A stretch of 64,000 nt of DNA, taken from the NCBI RefSeq assembly GCF_963678635.1, contig NC_087066.1:51602312-51666311 (forward strand), in the 5' to 3' direction. The position numbers and the translations under genes were made by a program. The notes beneath the pieces were generated by a model. It worked only from the letters and a program-made list of their open reading frames with translations, did not search any database and was not told where the DNA came from. This DNA is from Symsagittifera roscoffensis (lineage: Eukaryota > Xenacoelomorpha > Acoela > Convolutidae). Shown here piece by piece: positions 49,466 through 60,059 of the stretch (its first letter is position 1; every line of letters starts with the position of its first letter).

Positions 49466-51579
49466 AATTGACTCTACAATAGTTACTCCTCATTAAATTC
49501 CATTTTCTTTACATTTCGGGTTTGATGATATCCTCGAGATCACCTCCGTTGATTGAGAGATATAAACTGCACGTAACCATTTCACGGAACTCATATTTAT
49601 CAGGATCGCAAAATGGAAAAAAAACTATAGACAACATGCAGAAACATCAGGAAAAACGCTTTTCCAGCTTTATTTTTAGAAACCCTCTGCTACGATTAAT
49701 CACTCCTTAGCGTTGGACCACATCATATGATCGTTACATACACTTTTCTCGGATCTCAATTAACTCGGATCTTTTGAGTTCAACTTTGGATTTACCGAGT
49801 TCAACTTCATGAAATTCGTTCGGTAGTTCGTTAAACTTTCTAACCATCTTATCATTCAGAAAAGTAATGACACATGATCAAACATAGCACGCGTAAGACT
49901 AGAGTTAGCCAGAGAAGTTCATTTCGCGACCGCAACTTCCAATTTAAACTGCAAAAAAAACGCTCTAATTTTCTTAATTGTGGTTCATCTGAACCTACTG
50001 TTAGCGTTATACGTCTTTTTTATCAGTTCTCATTCAACAAACCCTTTCCTTCGTTGATATTTAATTGATTCTGGCAATATTAAGTTGTACCTCGGAAAAA
50101 ATCATCTCATTATGACTTTCCCAGCAGCGTAACAGAGGGTTGAGCAACAGCATAAGATCGAATCAAAAATCCTTCTTATCAGCTCTCGTTTAACAGTCAT
50201 TTTCCAATTACTTCTTGATTCTGACATGTAGAAGCCTCAAGAAAAACGCTTCTCCAGCTTCATTTTTAGAAGCCCTTTGCTACGATTAATCAACCCTTAG
50301 CGTTGAACCACATCAAAGGATCGTTACGTATACTTTTCTCGGGTCTCAATTAACATAACCTTTTTTCCGGTGATACTGTAAGGATTCTGACTTTCTGAAA
50401 ACAAAAAAATTGTACCCTAAAAACTATTGACATAAGCAATTTTTTGTCTGAGGAGTCTCATCTATAGAGCCTGTTGTCGAGATTAAACCAAAAAGGAGAT
50501 TCATTGAATGCACAGCCACTACACAGAAAATATGACATAACTGCCCATGAAGAATCGATTTTGGCTCCGATGTTCTGTTCTAGGTTTCAATTATTTGATT
50601 TAGCAGCCAAGAGTTGCATCGCTGCAACAACCATTGTCAAACAAAACTCTAGAGAAGTTAAGCTATTTGAATAGAGAGTTTCAGATTTAAGAACAATTAG
50701 TCCAACCTCTAACAATTGATAAAAATCATAAGCTATCCTTGCTCTTAATAATGCCATCTGATGGTTGATTTGTCAAAAACATTCCAGGTGAAAGAAATTT
50801 GGCCACTAAAACACAGATAGCACAATTGCCACTAAAGCTACGAATAGTCCAAAAAAGATGTTCTGCTCTTGCTTTTATTATTGTCAACCGATGGGGTCAC
50901 TAGCAAAAAAAAAACAATTCAACAACCGTATAGTCGGAATGGCTACAGGTAGCACAATTGCCACCAAAGTACGATTAGTCCTTAGAACATGTATTAAGGG
51001 CTACAAATTATGCAGCAAGTAGTTTCTGTAAAATACGAGTGGTTTGAAGAAAGTTCAAGTCCAAAACAGTCAAAACAGTTGAAAAGATTAGTCACTCCTA
51101 TACCAAAAAAAAAAAAAGAGTGGAACCAAGTTCCCAAACCCCCCCCCCCCCAGATTGGGAGCCCCAGGGACTAATGCAATGAATCTCAGAGGAGGGAGGG
51201 ATACTAGTGATGATTTAACCCAGGCATACAAAAAACGGATCCCTCAAACCAATGGGGGCAAGTGATAATGGTTCCGGAAGTGCAATTCGCCCACTCGTTT
51301 CCCGGTAACTAGCGGCCGCATCGGCTCGATTCAAATATGCGACAGACCTAGGCAAGGGATGCTCAAGTATCGAACCCCAGACTCCCCACTTCCGTTTTAT
51401 ACCCTAAGTAAAAGAAACTCCAGAAGTTATTTCTCGAACCCAGGTAATGGCAGAAAGCTGAACTTGGAAAAAGGGTAGCTAGTTGCAAGATAAAAGGTGT
51501 GTTAGAATTTGAATCAATTCCAATGGCTCGAAAATAGGTCGTCCTGTGTTAGAACTTGAATCATTTCCAAGATTCAAGC
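49466..51579. other. Non-coding with degenerate repeats
   Basis: No gene. Besides the repeats at 49,649 and 50,236, a phrase with TAGCACAATTGCCAC recurs (about 50,817 and 50,947), and 51,110-51,160 has an A-run and a C-run. 51,130-51,480 is distinctly richer in G+C. Confidence 0.45.
49649..50355. repeat. Direct repeats of about 120 bp, 587 bp apart
   Basis: AAAAACGCTTTTCCAGCTTT through GATTAATCACTCCTTAGCGTTGG to CTCAATTAAC at 49,650-49,770 is repeated with about ten changes at 50,237-50,355. The intervening DNA also shows weak similarity, so this may be a larger degenerate duplication. Confidence 0.7.
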
Positions 51580-51632
51580 GCGAGAACGCTGTAGTATTGA
51601 GCGACTTATGAGCGAGAACGCTGTAGTATTGC
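51580..51632. repeat. Local duplication at the 5' LTR edge
   Basis: GCGAGAACGCTGTAGTATTG occurs twice, at about 51,581 and 51,612, 31 bases apart. The second copy runs into the LTR. So the target-site flank plus the first bases of the LTR were copied. Confidence 0.65.
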
Positions 51633-52576
51633 GAAATACTACACACACACAAAAGACCATTGTCTTAATTGTTTATTTAACGACCCAATTCTAAATTGGA
51701 GCGTGCCATTATTTGGACTATAAAATCTTGCTTTGAAAATCCACTCCTTTTTAAATACTTGTCCAATTTTTCTCATTTTTTCATGCTCAATATTTTAAAA
51801 GGGCGGCGATTATTAATACGCTCAATTAATGCGGTTTTTATCAAAGGGGACTAATAAGTTGAAGATATTTGATTTGAAAAAATCAAATAAAAACTAGTTG
51901 AAAATTCCCTTATTAAAAAGGGAGAACAAAGGAGCAGGTGAAACCTGAATAATTAAAGATTGAATCAGCCGCCGGTTTATGCTTATGAGCAAAAGGACTG
52001 GCCTGAAATCTTCAGTGTTTCATTTTGCTCAGTCAGCAGCAAGTCATTTCTCTTCAGTCAGATCTTTTAAAAATAAATAATTTTTCTTTTCTGCCCTAAC
52101 ACTAAAATTAATCTGGCCCTTTTCATTTATAAAAAGAGAATAAATTCTCATTTTAAGTTTGATTTGAAAAATTATAAATCGAGATACGCACCCCCGAGGA
52201 AGTCTGGACTACAAGTACCCAAAGGACTACGGCAAGACGATTCAGACGACCCAACCAGAAGTGCTGACTTGGACAAACATCAAGGGCAACCATACATACT
52301 AATCAGCCACCGACCTTAGTAAGAAGATAAAATATTGATGAACAAAATAAGATTAGCTCAACCTCCCCTCAAAGGTATATTTCTTTAAGCTGTTCGATTC
52401 ATTTATATAATCTAATAACCCAGTGCTCTGTATCTAACCAACTAATTAATTCATACCTTTTCTAACTATTGTTTCTACTCTACTTTTTGTCAAGACAATT
52501 TGACGATCTAAGGTGAGACTTATAATTTAGGATAAAATTACTAAGCATTCAACCAGCAATGAGCGCTTAGTAAAAC
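51622..52576 (+). repeat. 5' LTR
   Basis: Begins TGTAGTATTGCGAAATACTA, itself an inverted repeat (GTAGTATT/AATACTAC), and ends near GCTTAGTAAAAC. Very few substitutions against the 3' LTR; it lacks a segment of about 58 bases that the 3' LTR carries. Confidence 0.88.
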
Positions 52577-52590
52577 TGGTGCGACCACAG
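52577..52590 (+). other. Primer-binding site
   Basis: TGGTGCGACCACAG directly follows the LTR. TGG complements the CCA end of a tRNA; the tRNA identity was not determined. Confidence 0.65.
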
Positions 52591-55500
52591 CAGAGAACTA
52601 CTCCTTAAGAAATTCTTTTTCCAACAAACTAGAAACAGCTTTTAAATTCAAAAAATATATTACTATTAGGATCTGTGAGTATTTGTCAGATTAGTTTTCA
52701 ACCTCAAAAAGCCAGAGACAATGGGTATCTTTCGATAGAAACACAATTTCATTGTCTTCTACTTGAGAGATATTCCTGGTAGGGTTCTTGCGAAATGCAT
52801 CCCCTGCGCTAGCAGTCGCCCACGATATCCCTCCATCTCGAGGTCTATTAGACGGCTTTCTAACTGACATTAGCTCATGAACTTAACTATTATCTATTAT
52901 TATAATAATATATAAAATTTCTGAAAGAATCGTTCTCTGCCTAAGTCCGCTAGTAAGATATACCCGTTTTGTCCAGTAATCCACTAAAGTTTTGCCGAAA
53001 CTTTAGTTTAAAGTTATCATCACTAAAAATAACGAAATTCTGTATTAAACTAAAGTGCTCAAAAACTTATTAAATATCTTCATTTATTTTTTCGAGGGGG
53101 TTAAGTGGTCATATGTGCGATCTAAGAGTACCCTAAATTGTATGATAAATTGAATTCTTCATCACATTATCTCAAACCATCCACGGTTGTTGCTATTTAT
53201 CCTAATCCTTCATCAATTCTCGAGGCTTATCCTCAAATTTTCTTAAACTCATTTTAATTCTAACCACCTTAACGTAACTTAAACCTAAATCATCCATCAG
53301 TAAAGCTACCAATTACTGAAACTAAGGAAGAAAATAACAAAAACCAAAAAGGAAGGAACGGATTTGAGTGTTTTTTGATAAATCATTAGTTTTTTTTGAC
53401 ACAGTTTAAATATACACCTAATTAACAATAAGATTACGCACTAAAACCAATCTTAAACGTTAACCACATAACACCAAACACCAAGTTTTAGTTTCAGCAC
53501 AAAAATATCAGGTTTCACAACAAAAACTAAGTTTAAAACACTGACACATCCACTTTATATTGATAAAATAGGTTTCATATGATAGCATAAGCACTAAAAA
53601 ATTGATTTTTACCAGCCAAAATTTTTGGTTTCAGTCTAGGTTTCAGTTATAGGTTCAAACGTTTCAGTTAAAATAAGTATAGTTTCCGGTCAAAATTTCA
53701 AGTTTCTGTATCGGGTAAAACAGCAAAAGTTGAACTAGTCAAACCCAAATTTGGATACCATAAGTCAAAAACCTGGTCTTAAATGGTACGTTTTTGTTAG
53801 TTTCAGGTTTCAGAACACAAAAATTGAGTTTTTGGTCTCGAAATTGAGCTCCGAACGCCGAATTTTGACTTTCTAAAGAAAACTAACGGTGTTAAAACCC
53901 ACCAAACCAATTTTAAATTTTGGTTCCTAAGGCTGAAACGTACGTTTCAGAATTGGTGTTTTTGGTTTCAGAACCAAAAATCTTGCTTCCCGAGAAAAAT
54001 TTTTGTGAAATATTGAAAGATAATAAGAATCTTTAATGCACTAACAAATTTTTAAACTCAAAAAAACTTCTAGAAGGTGTTAGTTTGAGCCCTCAAACAT
54101 ATAGTTTCAGAAAACTAAAATCGTCGTTTTAAGCTAAAATTTTCATCTTTTTGGCAATTTTATTGCTGGAATAGAAATATATTAGAGAGACCAACCTAAA
54201 TTTTCAATCTCAAAACTCTAAAACCAAGTGGTCAAACCATAGTTTCAGTTCTAGAAATCATAGTTTCAGCCGCAAAAACTTAGGTTTCCGCAAACAAATT
54301 TTTGATTTTGAAGTTACAAACCTGTTCAAAATTCCAATTTACACTAGACCAGCTATCAAAAACCAACTTTTTATTTTCATGCACCGAGTTTGAGAGAGTT
54401 TAAGAGTTTCAGGTTTGAGTTTTCAAAAACTAAGTTTAAGATATCAAAAGATTCGGTTTTCTCGAATTTTTTTTGCAAGATAAAGCGAAAACCAGATATA
54501 ATAAAGCGTATATAAAATTTTAAGATTAAAAAAAACTCAACTTCAGCTACCATAGTTTCAGGTTTCAGATTATCGTTTCAGTCAAAAAATTTTCTATAAA
54601 TTTTTAACAAAAAAATTAAGTTTTGAACCAATAATAACCAATAAAGGCATATAGTTATATTGTTAACCATACCATAGCATCAACAAAACTTCACTTGAAC
54701 AAAGTTTTAGGTTTCAGTTAAGGAATCAGCAAATAAAAAACTTGAAAAACTTAGAAAAAATTTTAGAAAAATTTTTTTTTTCCAAAGAAAATTTTTATTT
54801 CCTTATCTTATTATTAATAACCTTTGTTAATATTCAAAAATTCCTAAGAGGTTTTCATTACTCTAAGACATACTAATCAAATAGTACAACTTGGCTTAAG
54901 AAAAAGAAAACAAACATCGTGAAATTAATGTCAACACATTTTAAAATTGACGTCAGTACAATAAATTTAAAGCTCAAATTAGGAAATACAGTCTCTAACA
55001 TCATATGGTATATCACTAACACTGAAAAAAATCATATTAGTATATTAGCAAAACACCCTAACGAACCCCGAACCCCGAACCCACAATTCTTCAGCAAATA
55101 AAAATACCAAATAACATAATTTGTATACCGGAAGAGCGATTAATTGCTTCACTCCCGATTGCTTTCTGATATCATAATATACCCAAGCACAAAACTACTT
55201 GCATTTTAATCATTTTTAATTAAAAACACAAAATTTTCCTTAACAAAAATTAAAAATAATAACAAGTTCATAAGAAAAATTTAAATATTTTTTATATTGT
55301 TTATCATTCCCTAGATAAATATTTATGTCCCTAAAGGAATGTAAAATGCTATGACCAACTTTTATCAAGTAAATACAACAGCATTTAATTTAAAACTAAA
55401 ATTGAAAAAATAAATCCACAAAAATTATTTGGTATATCACCAATATCCAAAAAGATCAAATCACAATTTTGTCCAAACACCCACACAAAAATATTCACGA

Positions 55501-55729
55501 ATTAACCATTCTTTCCAGCAGCAATATCCCAGAGATAACTTCCATCTTAAAAAAGCTTAATCAGCCCCATAGCACTATTGATCTATCTAACAAAAATTCG
55601 TATTCATTGAACCCAGCAAACTTCATTGTAACTTAAATACAATTATTTCAGTCCGAACAATTGATCAGTACACAACACATCCAAACCCTTTATATATTGT
55701 TAACAAAACATTGAGTTAATTAAACAAAG
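52591..55729. other. Long leader, GTTTCAG-rich, non-coding
   Basis: No gene. From about 53,490 to 54,730 the heptamer GTTTCAG and variants (AGGTTTCAG, TAGTTTCAG, GGTTTCAG) occur more than 15 times on the plus strand, spaced 20-80 bases, with AAAAACTAA-type stretches between. They look like an expanded degenerate repeat. The packaging signal should lie near the PBS. Confidence 0.55.
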
Positions 55730-56824
55730 ATGGCAAACGTAGTAGCATACCCAGATTTAGCTCTCGAAAAGTTTACCGGCTTAGATCCGAATGAAGATGC
55801 AAGAGATTTTCTTGATATAGTAGAGAAAAAGATAGCATTTTCCCTGGGCACTAGACCAGGAGATGCAGGTGACGAACAAGACGCATATGATAACAGACAA
55901 AGAGCCTTATTTGGTTCAATATTAAGAAGTCCAGCCGCTCAATGGTATCAGGGATTAGCAGCAAACTTACCTTGGAATGATATAAGAGATCAATTCATAG
56001 ATAGATTCACTGATGATAAAGATAAGTATAGGAGACGAATAGAAGCAGAAAACATAAAAAGACCACCTGATGAATTCATTAAAAGCTACATACATAGATT
56101 AAGCACCGCAGTAGACCGTGGATGGCCTAATCCAACTTTTAATGATGATCAAAGAACAGCAAAGAAAATGGAATTCTTTGTACGCGGCTTAAGCCCGCCA
56201 GGCTTGAAACAAAAGGCTCATCAATTCCTAATTGAGAATCCACCCGCAACATGGCAACAATTAAAAGATCATATTGCAACAAAAGACTTAAGTTTTGCAG
56301 TAAGTAGTGAGTTTACTGGAACAGCCTCAAGTAGTGTTGATAATAAGTTGGAGATAGAAGGAATAAAGGATCAGCTTAAGGAGTTAACAGGACTAATGAA
56401 AGATCATAAAATAAACGCAGCCTATAATCCACATGAGCATAGAAACAAACAAAACAACCCAATGTTTTGCAACTGGTGTTGCATGTCAGGCCACACGATA
56501 AGCCATTGCTTTAAATATAACGATCAACAGGAGCAAAATTATAACTCGCTTCAATTAAGAGAGAATACAAACAGAAGTCACCATAACTATAGCAAGAGTA
56601 GGTCAAGAGTAGACAACAATTTCAATGACATAAACTCTCAGCAAGAGTTCAGGCACTTGTCAAACTTCAATGAAAGTTCTCAATCGCGTGACAGGTCGAA
56701 CAGTAAGAAACACTTCAACGAAAATAACGATTATCATTCACCTTACCAGATCCACAACTTTAGTGATGATGACATTCCAGGAGACTATACCGATAATGAG
56801 TGTGAACTTGTGAATTTAAACTAA
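55730..56824 (+). CDS. gag: Gag polyprotein of LTR retrotransposon
   Basis: 364 aa, intact, ATG at 55,730. The N-terminal capsid-like region (about 10-190) has ALEKFTGLDPNEDARDF, RALFGSILRSPAAQWYQGL and FFVRGLSPPGLKQKAH, the typical helical Ty3/gypsy gag core. A CCHC zinc knuckle, CNWCCMSGHTISHC, follows at about 248-261. The C-terminal 100 residues are Asn/Ser/His-rich and probably disordered. Assembles particles and binds RNA. Next to the protease (29-base gap, different frame). Confidence 0.93.
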   Translation: MANVVAYPDLALEKFTGLDPNEDARDFLDIVEKKIAFSLGTRPGDAGDEQDAYDNRQRALFGSILRSPAAQWYQGLAANLPWNDIRDQFIDRFTDDKDKYRRRIEAENIKRPPDEFIKSYIHRLSTAVDRGWPNPTFNDDQRTAKKMEFFVRGLSPPGLKQKAHQFLIENPPATWQQLKDHIATKDLSFAVSSEFTGTASSSVDNKLEIEGIKDQLKELTGLMKDHKINAAYNPHEHRNKQNNPMFCNWCCMSGHTISHCFKYNDQQEQNYNSLQLRENTNRSHHNYSKSRSRVDNNFNDINSQQEFRHLSNFNESSQSRDRSNSKKHFNENNDYHSPYQIHNFSDDDIPGDYTDNECELVNLN

Positions 56825-56853
56825 ATCAGTCTCCGTCTGAACCAAAAATACAA

Positions 56854-57255
56854 TTGTATATTAACTTATACCAACATCCCGTCGGAGACAAAAATAAAAA
56901 TAACGGTCTGGAAACCCAATTTCTACTAGACACTGGAGCAACATGTTCGCTTATTAATTTCGACAGTTATGATCAATATTGTAAAATACAGCCTCTACAG
57001 CTGAATAAATCAAGATCAAACACAGTGGCTGTTAATGGAGAAAAAGTTAAACTTATAGGTTATACTAATTTTGAATCAACTTTTGGTACAAACACTGATA
57101 ATCCGGTAAAAATCAAAGCATGGATTTCAGCCGAGAACGGATGCGATCTAAATATATTAGGAATGGATTTCATTTCTTACATTTTTAAATCAATAAACTT
57201 TCCGAATTTAAACTTAGAACTAAAAAAAATACCCAGATGTAAGAGTTCCTATTAG
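56854..57255 (+). CDS. pro: Retropepsin-type aspartic protease of LTR element
   Basis: 133 aa. The active-site motif LLDTGATCSLI is at about residues 24-34 and the flap-side ILGMDFI at about 101-107, as in retropepsins, which work as dimers. ATG at 56,854. It may be expressed by frameshift or reinitiation after gag, as the frame differs from gag. After its TAG the coding similarity goes on in a shifted frame for about 90 codons (next entry), so pol once followed. Confidence 0.85.
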   Translation: MYINLYQHPVGDKNKNNGLETQFLLDTGATCSLINFDSYDQYCKIQPLQLNKSRSNTVAVNGEKVKLIGYTNFESTFGTNTDNPVKIKAWISAENGCDLNILGMDFISYIFKSINFPNLNLELKKIPRCKSSY

Positions 57256-57543
57256 TACTATAAGAAGCAAAAGTTATCCATATCTAAGCTTTTATCAAAA
57301 TGTACTTCTTGATAAAAATATAACTATTGCACCAAAATCATCCCGCGTAATTTCAATTTTCCCAGCAGGCATGGTTTTCAAATTAGGAACATCGTTTAGA
57401 ATTGATAAGTCCTTAGAACAAAAAGGCATCAATGCAAAAAGCACTTATTGTAGGAATGAAATTAAGTCAATGCCTAACGTACTAAAAAAATTCCAGAGAA
57501 TCAAAAGTAGATATAAACAAAGGTGTAATAGGCCAAACGTTTG
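57250..57543 (+). pseudogene. Remnant of pol linker after protease
   Basis: In a frame shifted against the protease: VPISTIRSKSYPYLS, LDKNITIAPKSSRVISIF, then GTSFRIDKSLEQKG, to a TGA at about 57,543. It resembles the region between protease and reverse transcriptase in Ty3/gypsy pol, but no RT motif follows. It marks where the rest of pol was lost. Confidence 0.4.
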
Positions 57544-59240
57544 AAAACATAGAAATAAAATAAACCCGTTTCTTCGTGCTTTAAAACATTAATTTTCATT
57601 AAAGCTTTTAAAACGCTTAAAGTTTTGTGAAGTTTACCAAAATTTTGTATACTGAGCAGTAAACTTTGTTTAATCTTACTTAAAAATTAGATTACGATTA
57701 TTATCCTACAAATGTACTACAATGAATAGCGGTTCTGTATGACACCCAAAAATATATGCCAAAATGCATGAACACGGATTTAATTCTTAACCGAGATCAA
57801 AAACAGTCAAGTACGCTAACAATTTTGGACCAACCTCAAAATCAAATAAAGATAGAGGGATCGGAACCCAATGGCTCAGACAAAAAAGTTTTTCGACTAC
57901 AACATATTTGCAAAAAAAATTGCAAAAGGCCAGGAGTTTAAAATATTACAGTTTTACGAGTCTATAATAATTTCATTTTCAGGCGGTTTTAATAACTGAA
58001 AATTCAGTATTACACTTAAGGGAATGACAAATTACCCTACGTACAAAAACGAGAATTAATAGAGTGAAACTTTGATAAAAGAACTAGCCAATGTAAAATT
58101 GTAACAAACCCATTCTGCGAAGTTAATTTGCACCATCGGATTCCTCTTAGGGCCCAAGTAGGGACCGATGACAATAATTATTATCTTTGTAGTTTTCAAA
58201 TTACAAAATGCAAACTAGAAGAAATTCATCAAAAAGGGAAACATCACCTCCTTTTTTCTCAACACATTGAGTAAAATTTTCATCAAAAATCTTTATAAAA
58301 TGGGCGAACAACGTTTTTCGACCCGACCCGCCGCAGATTTATGCCAGCATTTGTTGGTGGCTTCATGTAGCCTTTTTAAAATTATGGTACCATAATCTTT
58401 CAACAACGCAAATGCTTGTTGGTGGCTATATGCAGCCTTTGAGACTCTTATGATTCGCTCCTCACAATTTGGTCAAAATATCAATTCGGTAGTTCAATAT
58501 CCACAACATGCAGGCATTTAAATCCTTAAAAACAACAAATTTTCAGAAGCAACACTTTGAAAATTGGACCGCATCATCTTTAAGATTGTTTACGTTAAAT
58601 TTTTGCATCATAAAGTTCAGGATGACTTTCTCTACTAAAGATGTGAACATGGACTGATGCAGAGGATTAAAACCAAAGAGAAACTAAAAAACTTATCTTT
58701 TTGAAAATTATACAGTTTGCAAATTGTCTGTTTAATTTTCCTTTTCCACGATATTTCATTTTGATTTGATTCTAATTCAAATCTTTTCTATTTTCTATCA
58801 AAAAATGTAACAAAAATTGCTGGTTATGACCCCAGGTGGACATACATTTAAGATTAGGGGTTAATTAATGCCCAAATTTCCATTTTTTGCTTTAACTACA
58901 TAAGTTTAATATCTGAGTTTAACTCAGTGTTGTAAAGTGCTTTATTCCTGTGGTTAATAAACACCATGATCGTCTTTCTTGATTTGTATTCCTGTGGTTA
59001 ATAAACACCATGATCGTCTTTCTTGATTTGTATTCCTGTGGTTAATAAACACCATGATCGTCTTTCTTCATTTGTTTTCCGTGGTGGGTTTGTGTGAAAC
59101 CACAAGATTATATTTTCCACCTTTTATATATATATATATATACAATTTTACACTTTGTCCTTCATCGTTCAAACATTTGATAATTAGCCTTAATATCCGA
59201 ATGTAATTCGGGATTTTGAATATTTGGTCATTTTATATTG
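57544..59240. other. Internal non-coding part of LTR element
   Basis: 1.7 kb where RT, RNase H and integrase would normally be; I see none of their motifs. Near 58,350 and 58,415 a phrase (TGTTGGTGGCTTCATGTAGC / TGTTGGTGGCTATATGCAGC) is repeated. A TA dinucleotide run is at about 59,130. Confidence 0.6.
58944..59080 (+). repeat. Three tandem 44-bp repeats
   Basis: ATTCCTGTGGTTAATAAACA with CCATGATCGTCTTTCTTGATTTGT, starting at 58,944, 58,988 and 59,032. Perfect apart from the last few bases of unit 3. They lie about 160 bases before the accessory ORF. Confidence 0.9.
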
Positions 59241-59912
59241 ATGTTTAGCAAAATGGAATACGACCCAATTTTAAACTGGAATTGCAGAAACGCAGACCCA
59301 GCACCAGAGGAGTTCAAAAGAAAGCTGCCCCTCAGGAAGAAACAACGGAAACCTCTAGCAGTTCAATCTTTGTCAATAGACGACGGGTTAAATAAGAACC
59401 CTCGCAACTTTCCCAGTTTAACCCAAAGATTGGAGCTGCAGAAGTGCAGAGAAACCAAATTGGATACGGAAAATCCAAAATATATAACGAGTTTAAAGTA
59501 CTCAATAAAGGAAAATTTTAACAGATGGAAACTGCCATCGTTCATTGAAGTCGTTAACTCAACGGCAATGGAAAAGGCGATGATGCCTATCGACTTCATA
59601 ACCCAGCCAGAAGGGGTTATAAAGAACGAAAACAACTTCTTGAAATTAAAGAAGAGGGAGGAACACGGCTACATCCTCAAGGCAGGAGGCACGCAAGTCA
59701 CCATTCCGTTCGAGGGAATAACTGCTTTTCCGAACCATGTAAAAAACAGACAGGAAGAACAGGACGAAATTCAACAACTTACGGACGGAATTAAAAACAA
59801 AATTAAAAAGAAGAAAATCGTGAAGTTGCAACAAAAACTTGAGGCTTCACAGAGGAAGATAGCGATCCTCAGATCATACAATGTGGAGCTTGAATCCGGA
59901 AGGAAGCTCTAG
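59241..59912 (+). CDS. Accessory ORF of LTR element, unknown, C-terminal coiled coil
   Basis: 223 aa, intact, ATG at 59,241. The first 60 residues are basic (KRKLPLRKKQRKPL). The middle is unrecognised (GYILKAGGTQVTIPFEGITA). The last 60 form a likely coiled coil (EEQDEIQQLTDGIKNKIKK, then KLQQKLEASQRKIAILRSYN). No signal peptide or membrane segment, so it is not an envelope in structure despite its env position. An open frame of this size in an element that has lost pol suggests selection or recent capture. Nuclear entry or RNA binding would fit the basic region but is speculation. Confidence 0.6.
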   Translation: MFSKMEYDPILNWNCRNADPAPEEFKRKLPLRKKQRKPLAVQSLSIDDGLNKNPRNFPSLTQRLELQKCRETKLDTENPKYITSLKYSIKENFNRWKLPSFIEVVNSTAMEKAMMPIDFITQPEGVIKNENNFLKLKKREEHGYILKAGGTQVTIPFEGITAFPNHVKNRQEEQDEIQQLTDGIKNKIKKKKIVKLQQKLEASQRKIAILRSYNVELESGRKL

Positions 59913-60043
59913 ATAAAACCTAACTTATCTTTATAACTTTTTCGTTTGATGTTCTCTTTAAATTTTATAACTATAGTATTTAACCATTAAAGTGTTTAAA
60001 TTTTCACCATGGTAACTGTAAGAATCGAACAGCTTAATTTTCT

Positions 60044-60058
60044 AAAAAAAGGGGTGAG
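60044..60058 (+). other. Polypurine tract
   Basis: AAAAAAAGGGGTGAG immediately before the 3' LTR, the priming site for plus-strand DNA. Confidence 0.75.
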
Positions 60059-60059
60059 T

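Noticed and set aside
59241-59912. Envelope gene of a retrovirus-like element
   Set aside because: No signal peptide, no transmembrane helix, no Cys-rich ectodomain; basic and coiled-coil instead.
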